Shown here: positions 18,627 through 27,515 of the stretch, piece by piece
Position numbering within the stretch: position 1 is the first letter of the stretch
How the letters are laid out: every line of letters begins with the position of its first letter
Source: Myxacorys almedinensis A
GTDB lineage: Bacteria; Cyanobacteriota; Cyanobacteriia; Leptolyngbyales; Leptolyngbyaceae
Assembly: GCF_010091945.1 (NCBI RefSeq)
Contig: NZ_WVIE01000008.1
Coordinates: forward strand, 124,001 to 188,000
Direction: 5' to 3'
DNA length: 64,000 bases
Translations under genes and position numbers: made by a program
Notes under the pieces: model-generated
Database searches by the model: none
Seen by the model: only the letters and a program-made list of their open reading frames with translations
Told to the model about the DNA's origin: nothing

Positions 18627-19847
18627 TTAGGCATCAGAGGGACGGGAGATGCCAGAAATCGGCGGTGGAATAGGACGAACGTTGCCCACCGCAACCCTGG
18701 GCAGACGGTGCTTGAAACTGCACAGAATTTCCCAAGAAATAGTGCCGAGCAGCCCTGCCCAGTCATCTGCTGAGATCTGTTGATTGCCCTCGTGTCCGAG
18801 CAAGGTCACCACGTCGCCTTCTTGCACCGCCGGAATTTGGCTTACATCTAGCATGAGTTGATCCATCGTGATCGCGCCGATTTGCGGCACTCGTTGCCCA
18901 TGAACTAGCGCCGTCATTTTATTAGAAAGATTGCGGGGAATGCCATCGGCGTATCCAATGCCGATCACTGCCAAATGAGTCTTGCGATCGCAAATAAATT
19001 TGTACCCGTAGCTCACTCCCGTTCCCGGTCGCAGCATTTTCACCTGTGTCACTCGCGCTTTGACTTGCAGCACAGGTTTGAGATTGACTCGATCTTTCAG
19101 GTGGTCTGCTGGGTAAAGTCCGTAAAGAATCAATCCGGTTCTGACCAAATCATAGTGGAGGCTAGAGTCAACCAAGGTTGCCGCCGAGTTTGCCAGGTGA
19201 AAGCGAGGCGAGGTGGGGGTGGGGGCGTGGGGGTCAAACCCACAGGCGCAGAGTGCCGCTTCGTAGCGCTGTTGCTGCTGACGAAGCACAGTTGGATCAA
19301 GATCATCGGCAGTGGCAAGGTGAGAATAGATGCTAGCGATCGCTAAATTGGGCAATCGCTGCACCAACTGCACAAACTCAACCGCCTCCTGCCAAGCCGT
19401 TCCCAAGCGAGACATGCCCGTATCCAATTTGATATGAACAGGCAAAGACGCTCGATGATCCACCGCTTCTGAATACACAAGGGCTTGTTTTGGAGTGCAA
19501 AGCGTCGGTTGAAGTTGCCAATGCGCGATCGCTCGAATTTGCTCTGCCGTATGGGTTGCTCCTAATACCAAAATTGGCGCGGCGATGCCTGCCTCTCGTA
19601 GCTCAATACCTTCCGGAATCGTAGCAACCCCCAGCCAGGTTGCACCGGCTTGCAGTGCCGTTTGGGAAACGGTCACGGCTCCATGTCCATAGGCGTCTGC
19701 TTTTACGACTGCCATTAGCTCTGTTCGCGGCGACAATAGGCTGAGAATCTGCTGCACATTGTCTGATAGAGCCGCCAAATCGATTTCTACCCATGCCCGC
19801 TCTCGCTGCATCAGAGCCACACTGGGACTTTGTTCCCAACTCAACAT
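18627..19847 (-). CDS. alr: Alanine racemase
   Basis: PLP enzyme making D-alanine for peptidoglycan. The PLP lysine lies in AVVKADAYGHGA, 49 residues from the chosen start MLSWEQSPS. The catalytic tyrosine region appears as RPGTGVSYGYKF and the C-terminal domain carries IGAITMDQLMLDVS. An upstream ATG at 19880 would add 11 residues. About 406 residues is slightly long because of the N-terminal extension. Three direct repeats lie upstream. Confidence 0.93.
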   Translation of the reverse strand: MLSWEQSPSVALMQRERAWVEIDLAALSDNVQQILSLLSPRTELMAVVKADAYGHGAVTVSQTALQAGATWLGVATIPEGIELREAGIAAPILVLGATHTAEQIRAIAHWQLQPTLCTPKQALVYSEAVDHRASLPVHIKLDTGMSRLGTAWQEAVEFVQLVQRLPNLAIASIYSHLATADDLDPTVLRQQQQRYEAALCACGFDPHAPTPTSPRFHLANSAATLVDSSLHYDLVRTGLILYGLYPADHLKDRVNLKPVLQVKARVTQVKMLRPGTGVSYGYKFICDRKTHLAVIGIGYADGIPRNLSNKMTALVHGQRVPQIGAITMDQLMLDVSQIPAVQEGDVVTLLGHEGNQQISADDWAGLLGTISWEILCSFKHRLPRVAVGNVRPIPPPISGISRPSDA

Positions 19848-19945
19848 CAACCTCACTCCTGTCTGACACCAATTCACCATACGGTAGCAAACGTCTGGTC
19901 TCCTCTTGCAGTGGAAAAGGGCTAAGGTGAGGGTAAATTGAGCAA

Positions 19946-19987
19946 TTTTTACCCAACAATTTTTTACCCAATATTGTTTTTACCCAA
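19946..19987. repeat. Three direct repeats TTTTTACCCAA upstream of alr
   Basis: The phrase TTTTTACCCAA occurs at 19946-19956, 19961-19971 and 19977-19987, with the last two followed by TATTG. The array lies about 100 bp upstream of the alr start and might be a regulator-binding array or simple slippage. Confidence 0.6.
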
Positions 19988-20124
19988 TATTGGGAAACAT
20001 GCATCCCCTCTAGTTGCCCAACCCGAACCTATTTTCTCAGCGCTCTTATCTAGCTTCAGTCTTGCGTTTTAAGGAATGTGTTAGCATCAGGACTAGTTAG
20101 ATCGTCTTAAATAAAATTCCTGGA

Positions 20125-20631
20125 ATGGGCAAGGTTCTGGTGCTTAATGCTTCTTTTGAACCGCTCAACATCACAAGCTGGCGACGAGCCGTGGTGTTGC
20201 TAATCAAAGGAAAAGCAGAGCAAGTCGAACATAACGGTAAGTACATTTATTCGGGCTTTCCCCTGCCAACGGTGATTCGGCTGCGCCACTACGTTCGTGT
20301 GCCTTACAAAGAAATTTCCCTAACGCGCAAAAACATTCTGCATCGAGATCAGCAGACGTGTCAATACTGTAGCTACAGAGGCGAAGATTTGACGCTTGAC
20401 CATGTGATTCCGCGATCGCGAGGGGGCGAAGATTCTTGGGAAAACATGGTGACAGCTTGCGTTCGGTGCAATGTCAAAAAAGGCAGCCGTACCCCAAAAG
20501 AAGCCAATATGCCCTTGCTAACAACGCCCCACCGCCCCCACAGTAGCCTCTATTTCGAGGTTACAAAACACGTCAAAAACGGCGTTAACCAGGAGTGGCG
20601 CAAGTATGTGATTGGTGATTTGAGTAGTTGA
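20125..20631 (+). CDS. HNH endonuclease family protein
   Basis: 168 residues. A zinc site, C79-x2-C82 and C112-x2-C115, brackets the HNH core with LDHVIPRSRGG (Asp92-His93) and Asn107. The N-terminal VLVLNASFEPLNITSWRRAV is shared by the widespread stand-alone cyanobacterial HNH proteins. No methylase or restriction partner lies nearby, so this is probably a housekeeping or repair nuclease. Confidence 0.88.
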   Translation: MGKVLVLNASFEPLNITSWRRAVVLLIKGKAEQVEHNGKYIYSGFPLPTVIRLRHYVRVPYKEISLTRKNILHRDQQTCQYCSYRGEDLTLDHVIPRSRGGEDSWENMVTACVRCNVKKGSRTPKEANMPLLTTPHRPHSSLYFEVTKHVKNGVNQEWRKYVIGDLSS

Positions 20632-20639
20632 GCGACACG

Positions 20640-20792
20640 TTGACCTGAGGGGCTAGGAGGGCATGGGGGGCTAGGAGGGCATGGGGGTGAGTCAATGGGT
20701 AGATGGGCAGGGAAGGAATCTAGTCTATCGGCTCATGCACCCATCGACTCCTTCACTCAAGGTTAACAATCTATCAAGGTTAACAATCTATT
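20640..20792. repeat. Degenerate copy of the CTAGTRG miniature element
   Basis: A G-rich half with two copies of GGGGCTAGGAGGGCATG, then a C-rich half ending in a doubled AGGTTAACAATCTAT and TAG. The ends resemble those of the better-preserved elements at 22584, 28430 and 30437. The rest of the gap up to about 21124 holds no gene I recognise. Confidence 0.4.
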
Positions 20793-21124
20793 AGCTGCCC
20801 CCAGAGGAGGGGAACAAGAGTTCTAGCTGCCCATTCATAAAAGTATGAGCAGGGGTTCGAGGTGCTTCGTGAGGAAGACTGTTTTCGTAAATGGCATAGG
20901 TTTCAAGTTTGTTTTCTCTCCGCCTCAAGGCGTAAAGCTGCTGTGAAGCTGCCTTTTTTTGAGCTTTTTTGCGAAGATCAAGAAGTACTAACTAAAGCAA
21001 GGTTTTTAGATGTCACCAAAACTTGCAGAAATGCCGCTAATAGGGTATTGCCTTGGCTGTTTTTTCTGTGCCACTCTGTATGCAATCTGATTCAAGTCCT
21101 TCATTTTATGGTTTAGCGATTCCA

Positions 21125-22372
21125 ATGGAACCAGAACTTATGACGACTGGTTCAAACTCCAGATCCACCGACTATGCGCCCTCCGAGGCTATGGCTAAGC
21201 CATCTAACGGCTTTGGCTACGAGCAACGAGGACGGTTTCCTTACGATGCGGTGCGATCGCCAGAGCAAGAACAAAAAGTCGAAGCGCTTCGGAAATCCCT
21301 AGAAAAGCATCAGGGCGATCGACAACTCGTTATTTTACAGGATTTTCCTGACCCAGATGCGCTGTCTTCGGCTTGGGCATATAAGCTGATCGCCCAAAAA
21401 TATGAGGTTAACTGCGATATTGTTTATGCAGGCACCCTCAGCCATCAAGAAAATATTGCGCTGGTGAAATTGACCGGCATCCCCCTTCAGCGTTGGACAC
21501 CGACGATCGCAAAAACTAAAGATCTGTCTCACTACAAAGGCTGCGTTTTTATCGACAATCAGGGAACAACTAGCCAGCTTTTCTCCGTCGTTCAACAGGC
21601 AAACCTACCGATTACGGTTATTATCGACCACCACAGTATGCAGGACGACCTGAACGCTGAATTTGTCGATATTCGGACGAACACCCGTGCTACAGCCACT
21701 ATTTTGACTCAGTATTTGCAAGCCGGAATGCTGAGGTTTGATAGCAGCAGCAGTGAACATGTCAAGTGTGCAACGGCGCTGATGCACGGGCTGCGATCGG
21801 ATACCAATCGGCTCATGCAAGCTCAAGAAGAAGACTTTCTTGCTGCTGCCTACCTCAGCCGTTTTTATGATGGGCAGTTGCTCAACACGGTGCTGCAATC
21901 GTCTCGCTCTCGGCAGGTGATGGACGTGATTGAGCGATCGCTAAAAAATCGCATTGTGCAGAACAACTTCTCGATCGCAGGCGTTGGCTATTTGCGCTAT
22001 GACGACCGAGACGCGATCCCGCAAGCAGCAGATTTCCTAGTTACAGAAGACAACGTACACACGGCGGTTGTGTATGGCATTGTGCACGATGACGATGATG
22101 AATTAGAACTGGTTGTGGGGTCGTTGCGAACTAATAAAATTACGCTTGATCCCGACGAGTTTATCAAAGAGGCGTTTGGGCAGGATGCTCAAGGGCGCTT
22201 CTTTGGGGGTGGGCGATCGCAGGCAGGCGGCTTTGAAATTCCGATGGGGTTTCTTTCTGGTTTTGCAGAAAGTGGTGAGTACGCCAAGATGAAGTGGTCT
22301 GTGTTTGATACTCAGATCAAGCAAAAGTTGCTGCGATTGGTGAACCCAGAGCAAAACTATCCTCAGGAATAG
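21125..22372 (+). CDS. DHH-family phosphoesterase (NrnA/RecJ-like)
   Basis: About 415 residues from the ATG at 21125 (MEPELMTTGS); an in-frame start at 21053 would add 24 residues with no obvious function. It has the first metal motif FPDPDALSSAWAYK, the DHH motif VIIDHHSMQDD, and a DHHA1-type end with GGGRSQAGGFEIPMGFLSG. These proteins degrade nanoRNA or cyclic dinucleotide products, or dephosphorylate pAp; which of these is open. The first 50 residues look disordered. Confidence 0.85.
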   Translation: MEPELMTTGSNSRSTDYAPSEAMAKPSNGFGYEQRGRFPYDAVRSPEQEQKVEALRKSLEKHQGDRQLVILQDFPDPDALSSAWAYKLIAQKYEVNCDIVYAGTLSHQENIALVKLTGIPLQRWTPTIAKTKDLSHYKGCVFIDNQGTTSQLFSVVQQANLPITVIIDHHSMQDDLNAEFVDIRTNTRATATILTQYLQAGMLRFDSSSSEHVKCATALMHGLRSDTNRLMQAQEEDFLAAAYLSRFYDGQLLNTVLQSSRSRQVMDVIERSLKNRIVQNNFSIAGVGYLRYDDRDAIPQAADFLVTEDNVHTAVVYGIVHDDDDELELVVGSLRTNKITLDPDEFIKEAFGQDAQGRFFGGGRSQAGGFEIPMGFLSGFAESGEYAKMKWSVFDTQIKQKLLRLVNPEQNYPQE

Positions 22373-22583
22373 CGCGATCGCTGGTCATGGCAGCGGGGCA
22401 ATGTCTTACCTCACTGCCTTCTCGTCAACCGGCAGGGCAGGTATTGGCGGCAAACCCGACCCTGCCCACTCGCACACAATTTCATCTATCCAACCGCAGA
22501 TTTTGCAACGGCGTACCCAAACCAAACGTCACATTCATTCCAGCGCAGAGAGCGATTGCAATTAGCAACATAGGCGCTATAGT

Positions 22584-22690
22584 CTAGTGGTCTGTCAAGA
22601 TCGAAATGGGGGACTAGGAGGAGAGGGGGAGTCTAGTAATCGGAACCATCCACCCATTCACCCATCCACTCAACGTTGACAATCTACTAG
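22584..22690. repeat. Miniature inverted-repeat element, copy A
   Basis: 107 bp. Outer ends are CTAGTGGTCTGTCAA on the left and the complement of CTAGTAGATTGTCAA on the right, an imperfect terminal inverted repeat. The interior is G-rich on one side and C-rich on the other. Copy B (28430) is nearly its reverse complement. It lies between the DHH gene and sixA and codes for nothing. Confidence 0.75.
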
Positions 22691-22718
22691 GGCAATCCTG
22701 TCATCTTGCTTTCTCATC

Positions 22719-23222
22719 ATGGATCTCTATTTCATCCGCCACGGCTTAGCTGGTCAACACGGCGATTATGCCAATGATAGGGAGCGTCCCCTCACCGACG
22801 AAGGCAAGCGCAAGACTCGCCAGGTGGCACAGCAGTTGCATGGGTTGGGGTTGAGGTTTGACCTGATTTTGACAAGCCCTTTGGCACGCGCCAAGCAAAC
22901 GGCTGAGATTCTTCGGGCTGAAGGATTGGGCAAGCAGCTAGAGGAAGCAGAGTATTTGGCTCCGGGAGGCGATCTCCAGCCGTGGCTAAACTGGCTAGGA
23001 ACCTGGAGATCGCCGGATAAAGTTTTAGCATTGGTGGGGCATGAGCCGGATCTCAGCACTTGGGCAGAACTGCTGGTATGGGGCAATGCTCACGGTAACT
23101 TGGTGCTTAAAAAAGCCGGTGCGATCGCAGTGACTATTCCAGATTCGGGCAGCCCGATCGCCACAAGTCGGCTTTTCTGGCTCACATCGCCTCGGTTCCT
23201 GCTGGGTCACGAGAAAAAATAG
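22719..23222 (+). CDS. sixA: Phosphohistidine phosphatase SixA
   Basis: 167 residues, histidine phosphatase superfamily. The catalytic RHG is at residues 7-9 (MDLYFIRHG), with NDRERPLTDEGKRKT and the second-half histidine in VGHEPDLS. SixA removes phosphate from histidine in phosphorelay or PTS-type proteins; the partner here is unknown. It lies directly downstream of miniature element copy A. Confidence 0.92.
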   Translation: MDLYFIRHGLAGQHGDYANDRERPLTDEGKRKTRQVAQQLHGLGLRFDLILTSPLARAKQTAEILRAEGLGKQLEEAEYLAPGGDLQPWLNWLGTWRSPDKVLALVGHEPDLSTWAELLVWGNAHGNLVLKKAGAIAVTIPDSGSPIATSRLFWLTSPRFLLGHEKK

Positions 23223-23387
23223 AAGCTGAACCGTAGGGGGTAATTAGGGGCGCTAAGTTGTGGATTTTGGTTCTTTTACTACATCAAAACGCTAGATTTT
23301 TTAATTTTGGTTCCCCCACTCATCGGCTTGATCTGTTGAACTAGCCTAGGTAACCAGGATATTCTGTAAAGACGTGCTCTCGACGAT

Positions 23388-23415
23388 AGTGTGATGGTTG
23401 CAGTGTGATGGTTGC
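23388..23415 (+). repeat. 14-bp perfect tandem duplication at the MarR start
   Basis: AGTGTGATGGTTGC occurs twice back to back (23388-23401 and 23402-23415). The second copy holds the start codons of the MarR gene; the first holds an out-of-frame ATG. Confidence 0.85.
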
Positions 23416-24343
23416 CTCTCAGACCGAACTTCAGATTTCCAACGATACGCTTCGCGTGCTTGCTCCCCATGGCATTGGCTACCGGCTCAAGTTGCTCTCT
23501 CAACTGTCAGGGCGGAAGTTTCAAGAACTGCTTGACCCGTTTGGGCTGACGCCGTTTCACTGGGTGGTCTTGTGCTGCTTGTGGCAGGAAGATGGGCTGG
23601 CAACGTCGAGCATTGGGGAGAAACTGCAACAGGTGGGTGGCACCTTGACCGGTGTGCTCGACCGCATGGCAGAGCGCGATCTCATTCGCCGAGAGCGGGA
23701 TGCTCACGACCGACGAATTTGGCGAATTTGGCTCACAGATGCCGGACGGCGGCTAGAAACTGTCTTGCCTCCTTTGGCGATAGACATTCGAGAGAGGGCG
23801 CTACAAAACCTTTCTCGTGATGAGCGAGAACAGTTGTCTGACATCATCGATCGGATCATCGCAAATCTGCAAGTCAATCCTTCTGATCCCTGCACCACAT
23901 CTTCGCCGCTAGGCTGGCAGGCAACTCTGGCACCCTACACGCTAGGCTATCGGATCAAACTGCTGACTCAGTTAGGAATGCGGAAGTTTCAAGAACTGCT
24001 TGACCCGTTTGGGCTGACGCCGTTTCACTGGGTGGTTTTGTGCTGCTTGTGGCAGGAAGATGGGCTGGCAACGTCGAGCATTGGGGAGAAACTGCAACAG
24101 GTGGGTGGCACCTTGACCGGTGTGCTCGACCGCATGGCAGAGCGCGATCTCATTCGCCGAGAGCGGGATGCTCACGACCGACGAATTTGGCGAATTTGGC
24201 TCACAGATTCGGGCAGAACCTTGATTGATGTGTTGCCACCGATCGCCCTCAGCATCCAAAAATGCATGATTCGGGGTATTTCAGCAGAAGAGCAAGCGAA
24301 ACTATCGGGCTGGGTGAATCAAACCATCGCAAATTTAAGCTGA
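23405..24343 (+). CDS. Two-domain (single-chain) MarR-family regulator
   Basis: 312 residues with two complete MarR winged-helix domains in one chain, about residues 20-155 and 175-312. Each contains the same 76-residue block beginning RKFQELLDPFGLTPFHW and including the recognition region TLTGVLDRMAERDLIRRERD. MarR proteins normally work as homodimers, so this one may be a covalent pseudo-dimer. The blocks are almost identical in DNA (see repeat), while the flanking N-terminal helices and C-terminal dimer helices have diverged. Starts GTG (23405) or ATG (23408) both fit. Its 3' end overlaps eda by 9 bp, convergent. Target genes unknown. Confidence 0.88.
   Translation: MMVASQTELQISNDTLRVLAPHGIGYRLKLLSQLSGRKFQELLDPFGLTPFHWVVLCCLWQEDGLATSSIGEKLQQVGGTLTGVLDRMAERDLIRRERDAHDRRIWRIWLTDAGRRLETVLPPLAIDIRERALQNLSRDEREQLSDIIDRIIANLQVNPSDPCTTSSPLGWQATLAPYTLGYRIKLLTQLGMRKFQELLDPFGLTPFHWVVLCCLWQEDGLATSSIGEKLQQVGGTLTGVLDRMAERDLIRRERDAHDRRIWRIWLTDSGRTLIDVLPPIALSIQKCMIRGISAEEQAKLSGWVNQTIANLS
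23513..24208 (+). repeat. Internal direct repeat in the MarR gene (two 228-bp copies)
   Basis: Copies at 23513-23740 and 23981-24208 (offset 468 bp) differ at one base (ggtcttg versus ggttttg, synonymous). The sequence on either side is clearly diverged. Confidence 0.95.
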
Positions 24344-25060
24344 GTCTACGTCAATTTTTTCTACATCCGGGAAAATCGCCATCGAGGGCAGTCGAAGACG
24401 TTCGACCAAGGTTTGGGCTTGGTGGTGAATGTGTGACCAATCGTGAGCCGTGATGTCTTGAGAGTTGCCCAATGCAGTGTTCCCACGGTTTGAAAACAAG
24501 CTTGAAAAGAGGCTGCCGGAGAGACCCACCGCGATCGCACCTGCTTCAATTAATCGTTTGGCGTTGTCGGGTGTAACTCCTCCCGTTGGAATCAGGGGAA
24601 TATGTCTGAGGGGCTGATGAAGCGCCCGAATGTATTCTGCGCCGCCCACCGCTTGCACTGGAAACACTTTGACGCTGCTTGCCCCCGCGTGCCATGCGGT
24701 CACAATTTCGGTGGGGGTCAGCGCACCGGGAATGATCGGGATTTCGTGCGCCACAGCAAAGGCAATCAGGTCAAGATTGGTGTGCGGAGAAAACGCAAAT
24801 TCTGCCCCTGCCGCGATCGCATCTTTTAACTGGTCGGTCGTGACGATGGTGCCCGTCCCAATGGTGCAGCCAGGTAGCTCAACGCGCAGTTGGCTAATCA
24901 GATCCGCCGCGCGATCGCTATCCCACGTAATCTCAATTAACTTCATACCCCCAGCGGCAACGGCAGTCGCCATTTGCTGCCCCCAAAGAAATTGCGGAGC
25001 GCGAATCACTGCGATCGCTTGATGTTGCTCAGCTAATTTCAACCAGGTTCGAGAATTCAT
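24335..25060 (-). CDS. eda: KDPG/KHG aldolase (Entner-Doudoroff)
   Basis: Splits 2-keto-3-deoxy-6-phosphogluconate into pyruvate and glyceraldehyde 3-phosphate, or 4-hydroxy-2-oxoglutarate. Key residues are visible: Glu43 in LIEITWDS, GTGTIV at 68-73, and Schiff-base Lys131 in SSVKVFP. The phosphate loop is PTGGVT. The 241 residues include a tail of about 25 beyond the usual end. No edd gene is nearby. Confidence 0.9.
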   Translation of the reverse strand: MNSRTWLKLAEQHQAIAVIRAPQFLWGQQMATAVAAGGMKLIEITWDSDRAADLISQLRVELPGCTIGTGTIVTTDQLKDAIAAGAEFAFSPHTNLDLIAFAVAHEIPIIPGALTPTEIVTAWHAGASSVKVFPVQAVGGAEYIRALHQPLRHIPLIPTGGVTPDNAKRLIEAGAIAVGLSGSLFSSLFSNRGNTALGNSQDITAHDWSHIHHQAQTLVERLRLPSMAIFPDVEKIDVDSA

Positions 25061-25171
25061 TACATCAGAAAATTTAGTTAAAAGATTAAGGTAAGTCTAA
25101 TTTTTCGTTAATTAAAAATAGCAACTATTGATTTGAAAAATAATAAAACGAGATTCATTCAGAAGGGGTAG

Positions 25172-25205
25172 AAAAAGCTTAGTCGTTGGAAGGAGGAAGC
25201 TTTTT
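25172..25205. promoter_or_regulatory. 9-bp perfect hairpin in the leader of the first DUF2382 gene
   Basis: AAAAAGCTT (25172-25180) pairs with AAGCTTTTT (25197-25205) around a 16-base loop that contains AGGAGG. On the plus strand it ends in a short T run, like a terminator or attenuator, about 50 bp upstream of the DUF2382 start. Confidence 0.4.
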
Positions 25206-25254
25206 AGCTAATTTTATAGGATTGGCATGTTCGTTGAATTAAGGATATCTAAAC

Positions 25255-26193
25255 ATGGCTTTACACAAAATCAAAGACTTTGACCCCGACTACCGCCAGC
25301 ATTTTGATGGGGATGATGTTAAAGACCTCGACCTCTACTCTGGTGATGAAAAAATTGGTTCTGTTAATGATGTTTTAGTTGATGAAAACGGTCAATTTCG
25401 CTATTTAATTATCAACACTGGTGCATGGATTTTTGGTAAGAAAGTAATGCTGCCTGTCGGGCGGGCAAGAATTGATTATAACGCTCGTCGGGTTTATGCA
25501 GAAGGTCTAACCAAACAGCAAGTCGAAGATTTGCCTGAGTTTAGCGAAGATATGCAGGTAGACTACGACCATGAAGAGCGGGTTCGCAGCGTATACCGCT
25601 CTCCGGGTGCGGCAGGAACCATGACAGGTTACGGCGAAGCTCCCTTAGAGTCTTCTGCTGCTCTTAATTCTCCAGTGCCCGTTGAAGGAAGTGGCTATAC
25701 AGGTTCCCCCGTTGCAGGTGGAGCCGCCGCTTACGATCGCAGCAGCTACCGCTACGAAGAGCACGACCCAGACCTGTTTAACCTAGATCGCCACGACGAT
25801 CGCGTCCGGTTGTATCAAGAGCGCTTGATCGGCAGCAAGACTCGCCGCAAATCGGGTGAAGTTGCAGTTGGCAAGCACGTTGAAACCGAGACTGCCCGTG
25901 TTGACGTCCCTGTTGAGAAAGAGCGGGTTGTGATTGAGCGCACCAGCCCAACTGATGCCACGGCTGTCACTCCGGGTGAAGCTACCTTCCAAGAGGGCGA
26001 GGTTGCCCGCATGGAAGTTTACGAAGAAACGCCTGATGTCCGCAAGGAAGCTTACGTTCGGGAAGAAGTGCGGGTGAAGAAGGTTGTTGATCAAGAGACG
26101 GTAACGGCTGAAGAGAAAGTCCGGCGTGAGGAGTTGGATATCGATACTCAAGGTCGCCCTGTGATTGATAACGATCGCAACAAGCGCAAATAA
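25255..26193 (+). CDS. PRC-barrel plus DUF2382 stress-type protein
   Basis: 312 residues. Residues 15-95 are a PRC-barrel (KDLDLYSGDEKIGSVNDVLV, TGAWIFGKKVMLPVGRARI). Residues 180-300 are a DUF2382 domain with the pattern LYQERLIGSKTRRKSGEVAV and VPVEKERVVIERTSP. The protein is strongly charged and rich in Glu, Arg and Val repeats (VREEVRVKKVVDQETVTAE). Families of this kind are linked to desiccation and general stress in Deinococcus and cyanobacteria; the activity is unknown. A hairpin lies in its leader. Confidence 0.85.
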   Translation: MALHKIKDFDPDYRQHFDGDDVKDLDLYSGDEKIGSVNDVLVDENGQFRYLIINTGAWIFGKKVMLPVGRARIDYNARRVYAEGLTKQQVEDLPEFSEDMQVDYDHEERVRSVYRSPGAAGTMTGYGEAPLESSAALNSPVPVEGSGYTGSPVAGGAAAYDRSSYRYEEHDPDLFNLDRHDDRVRLYQERLIGSKTRRKSGEVAVGKHVETETARVDVPVEKERVVIERTSPTDATAVTPGEATFQEGEVARMEVYEETPDVRKEAYVREEVRVKKVVDQETVTAEEKVRREELDIDTQGRPVIDNDRNKRK

Positions 26194-26381
26194 TTGCTCA
26201 TAAGCCATCAATTGAGCAAAGGTGTATTGAACTACCCTTACTCTAGCTCTCTTCCTAAGGAGAGGAAACGAGAATTTTCTTCTTCCTGAGAAAGGATCAG
26301 GGTAGCCAAAATCTCAAGGGTTACTGAGATGATAGAGAGATCGGCAGAGTTGTTTTCAAATAGCTCTGCCTGCTCTCAAAG

Positions 26382-27317
26382 ATGGCGATTTACTACAGAG
26401 AAATGGTTGGTAAAATGTATACCAAATCACCCCGATATTCCAATGAGAATAGTCAGCTTGAATATCGATTAGAAAACCTCAGAAAGAGGCTGATTGGGTT
26501 TGAAGTTCTTAATCAGCAAAACGAGTTTATTGGTGCTGTTGAAAATCTTATTGTTGATGAAGCAGAACATCTAAATTTTGTTGTAACCCGTTCTCTTAGT
26601 GATCCCTTACAAAAAAGCTTTTTGTTAAAGAGTACATTGGTTGACCGGCTAGACCCAAAATCTCGCATCTTGTCTGTCAACTTAGCTCCTTTTGATCTTG
26701 CAAACTTGCCCGTATATCCTACTATGCAATCTGACGCATCAACGTTCGATTCTTTAGAGCCAGAAACCTATCGTAGCTCTCGTCACTCAGTTGCAGATCC
26801 GCAGACGATCGAGTCTACTAATAGTGAGCGATCGCTGCTCCCTGATGCGATCGTACAAAACGACGCGATCGCCGATACTGTTGTGCAAGAACAAGCGATT
26901 CGTCTGCTAGAAGAACGCCTTTCTGTTAGCTACCAAAAACAGAAGGTTGGCGAGGTGGTGATTCGGAAGGAAATCGAGACCCAGATGATTCAGGTGCCGG
27001 TGCGGCGGGAGAAGTTGATTGTTGAGCAAGTTGGGTCTTCTCCTCGAAGATTGGCAGAGATTGACCTATCGCAGGGCGAAATCGAGGGTCTGGAATTTGT
27101 CGATGCTGAGGTGATTTCCTCGGACGGCGATCGCAGATCTACTGTGCAAGGCACCCTGTCTTCTCCTCGTACTGCCGCTTGGTTGCTCGATGCGATCGCG
27201 CATCAGTCTAACCATGGTTGCGGTCAAATTCACATCAAGATTGAGCTAAAGGATGCGACTCACAGGGAAACTTACCAAAACTGGTTCGATCGCTGCCGTG
27301 ATAACCCAGATCGATAG
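26382..27317 (+). CDS. Second PRC-barrel-like plus DUF2382 protein
   Basis: 311 residues, a diverged paralogue of the preceding gene. Residues 30-110 are a weak PRC-barrel (LIGFEVLNQQNEFIGAVENL). Residues 170-240 are DUF2382 (LLEERLSVSYQKQKVGEVVI, VPVRREKLIVEQVG). The end adds IHIKIELKDATHRETYQNW, absent in the first. Its upstream 188 bp contain no gene. Start MAIYYREM is chosen; MYTKSPRYS 11 codons later is possible. Confidence 0.75.
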   Translation: MAIYYREMVGKMYTKSPRYSNENSQLEYRLENLRKRLIGFEVLNQQNEFIGAVENLIVDEAEHLNFVVTRSLSDPLQKSFLLKSTLVDRLDPKSRILSVNLAPFDLANLPVYPTMQSDASTFDSLEPETYRSSRHSVADPQTIESTNSERSLLPDAIVQNDAIADTVVQEQAIRLLEERLSVSYQKQKVGEVVIRKEIETQMIQVPVRREKLIVEQVGSSPRRLAEIDLSQGEIEGLEFVDAEVISSDGDRRSTVQGTLSSPRTAAWLLDAIAHQSNHGCGQIHIKIELKDATHRETYQNWFDRCRDNPDR

Positions 27318-27515
27318 CAGTCTCACCGCTGTTCTCACTGAAGCCACACCCCCACCCATCCACTCATCTACCTATCCAGCGCTAACTGTATAGGGGCACG
27401 CTGTCGGCGCATTTACTGATTGCGATCGCGACAGTCATGTATCTTTAATGTTGCATCTCATTTCTTTCCGTAGATTTCTGGATTTTCCCGAACGAAGTGT
27501 GTCAAAATGTGAAGC

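Noticed and set aside
22387-22587. 66-codon plus-strand frame between the DHH gene and sixA
   Set aside because: No family, runs into the miniature element, no ribosome-binding site.
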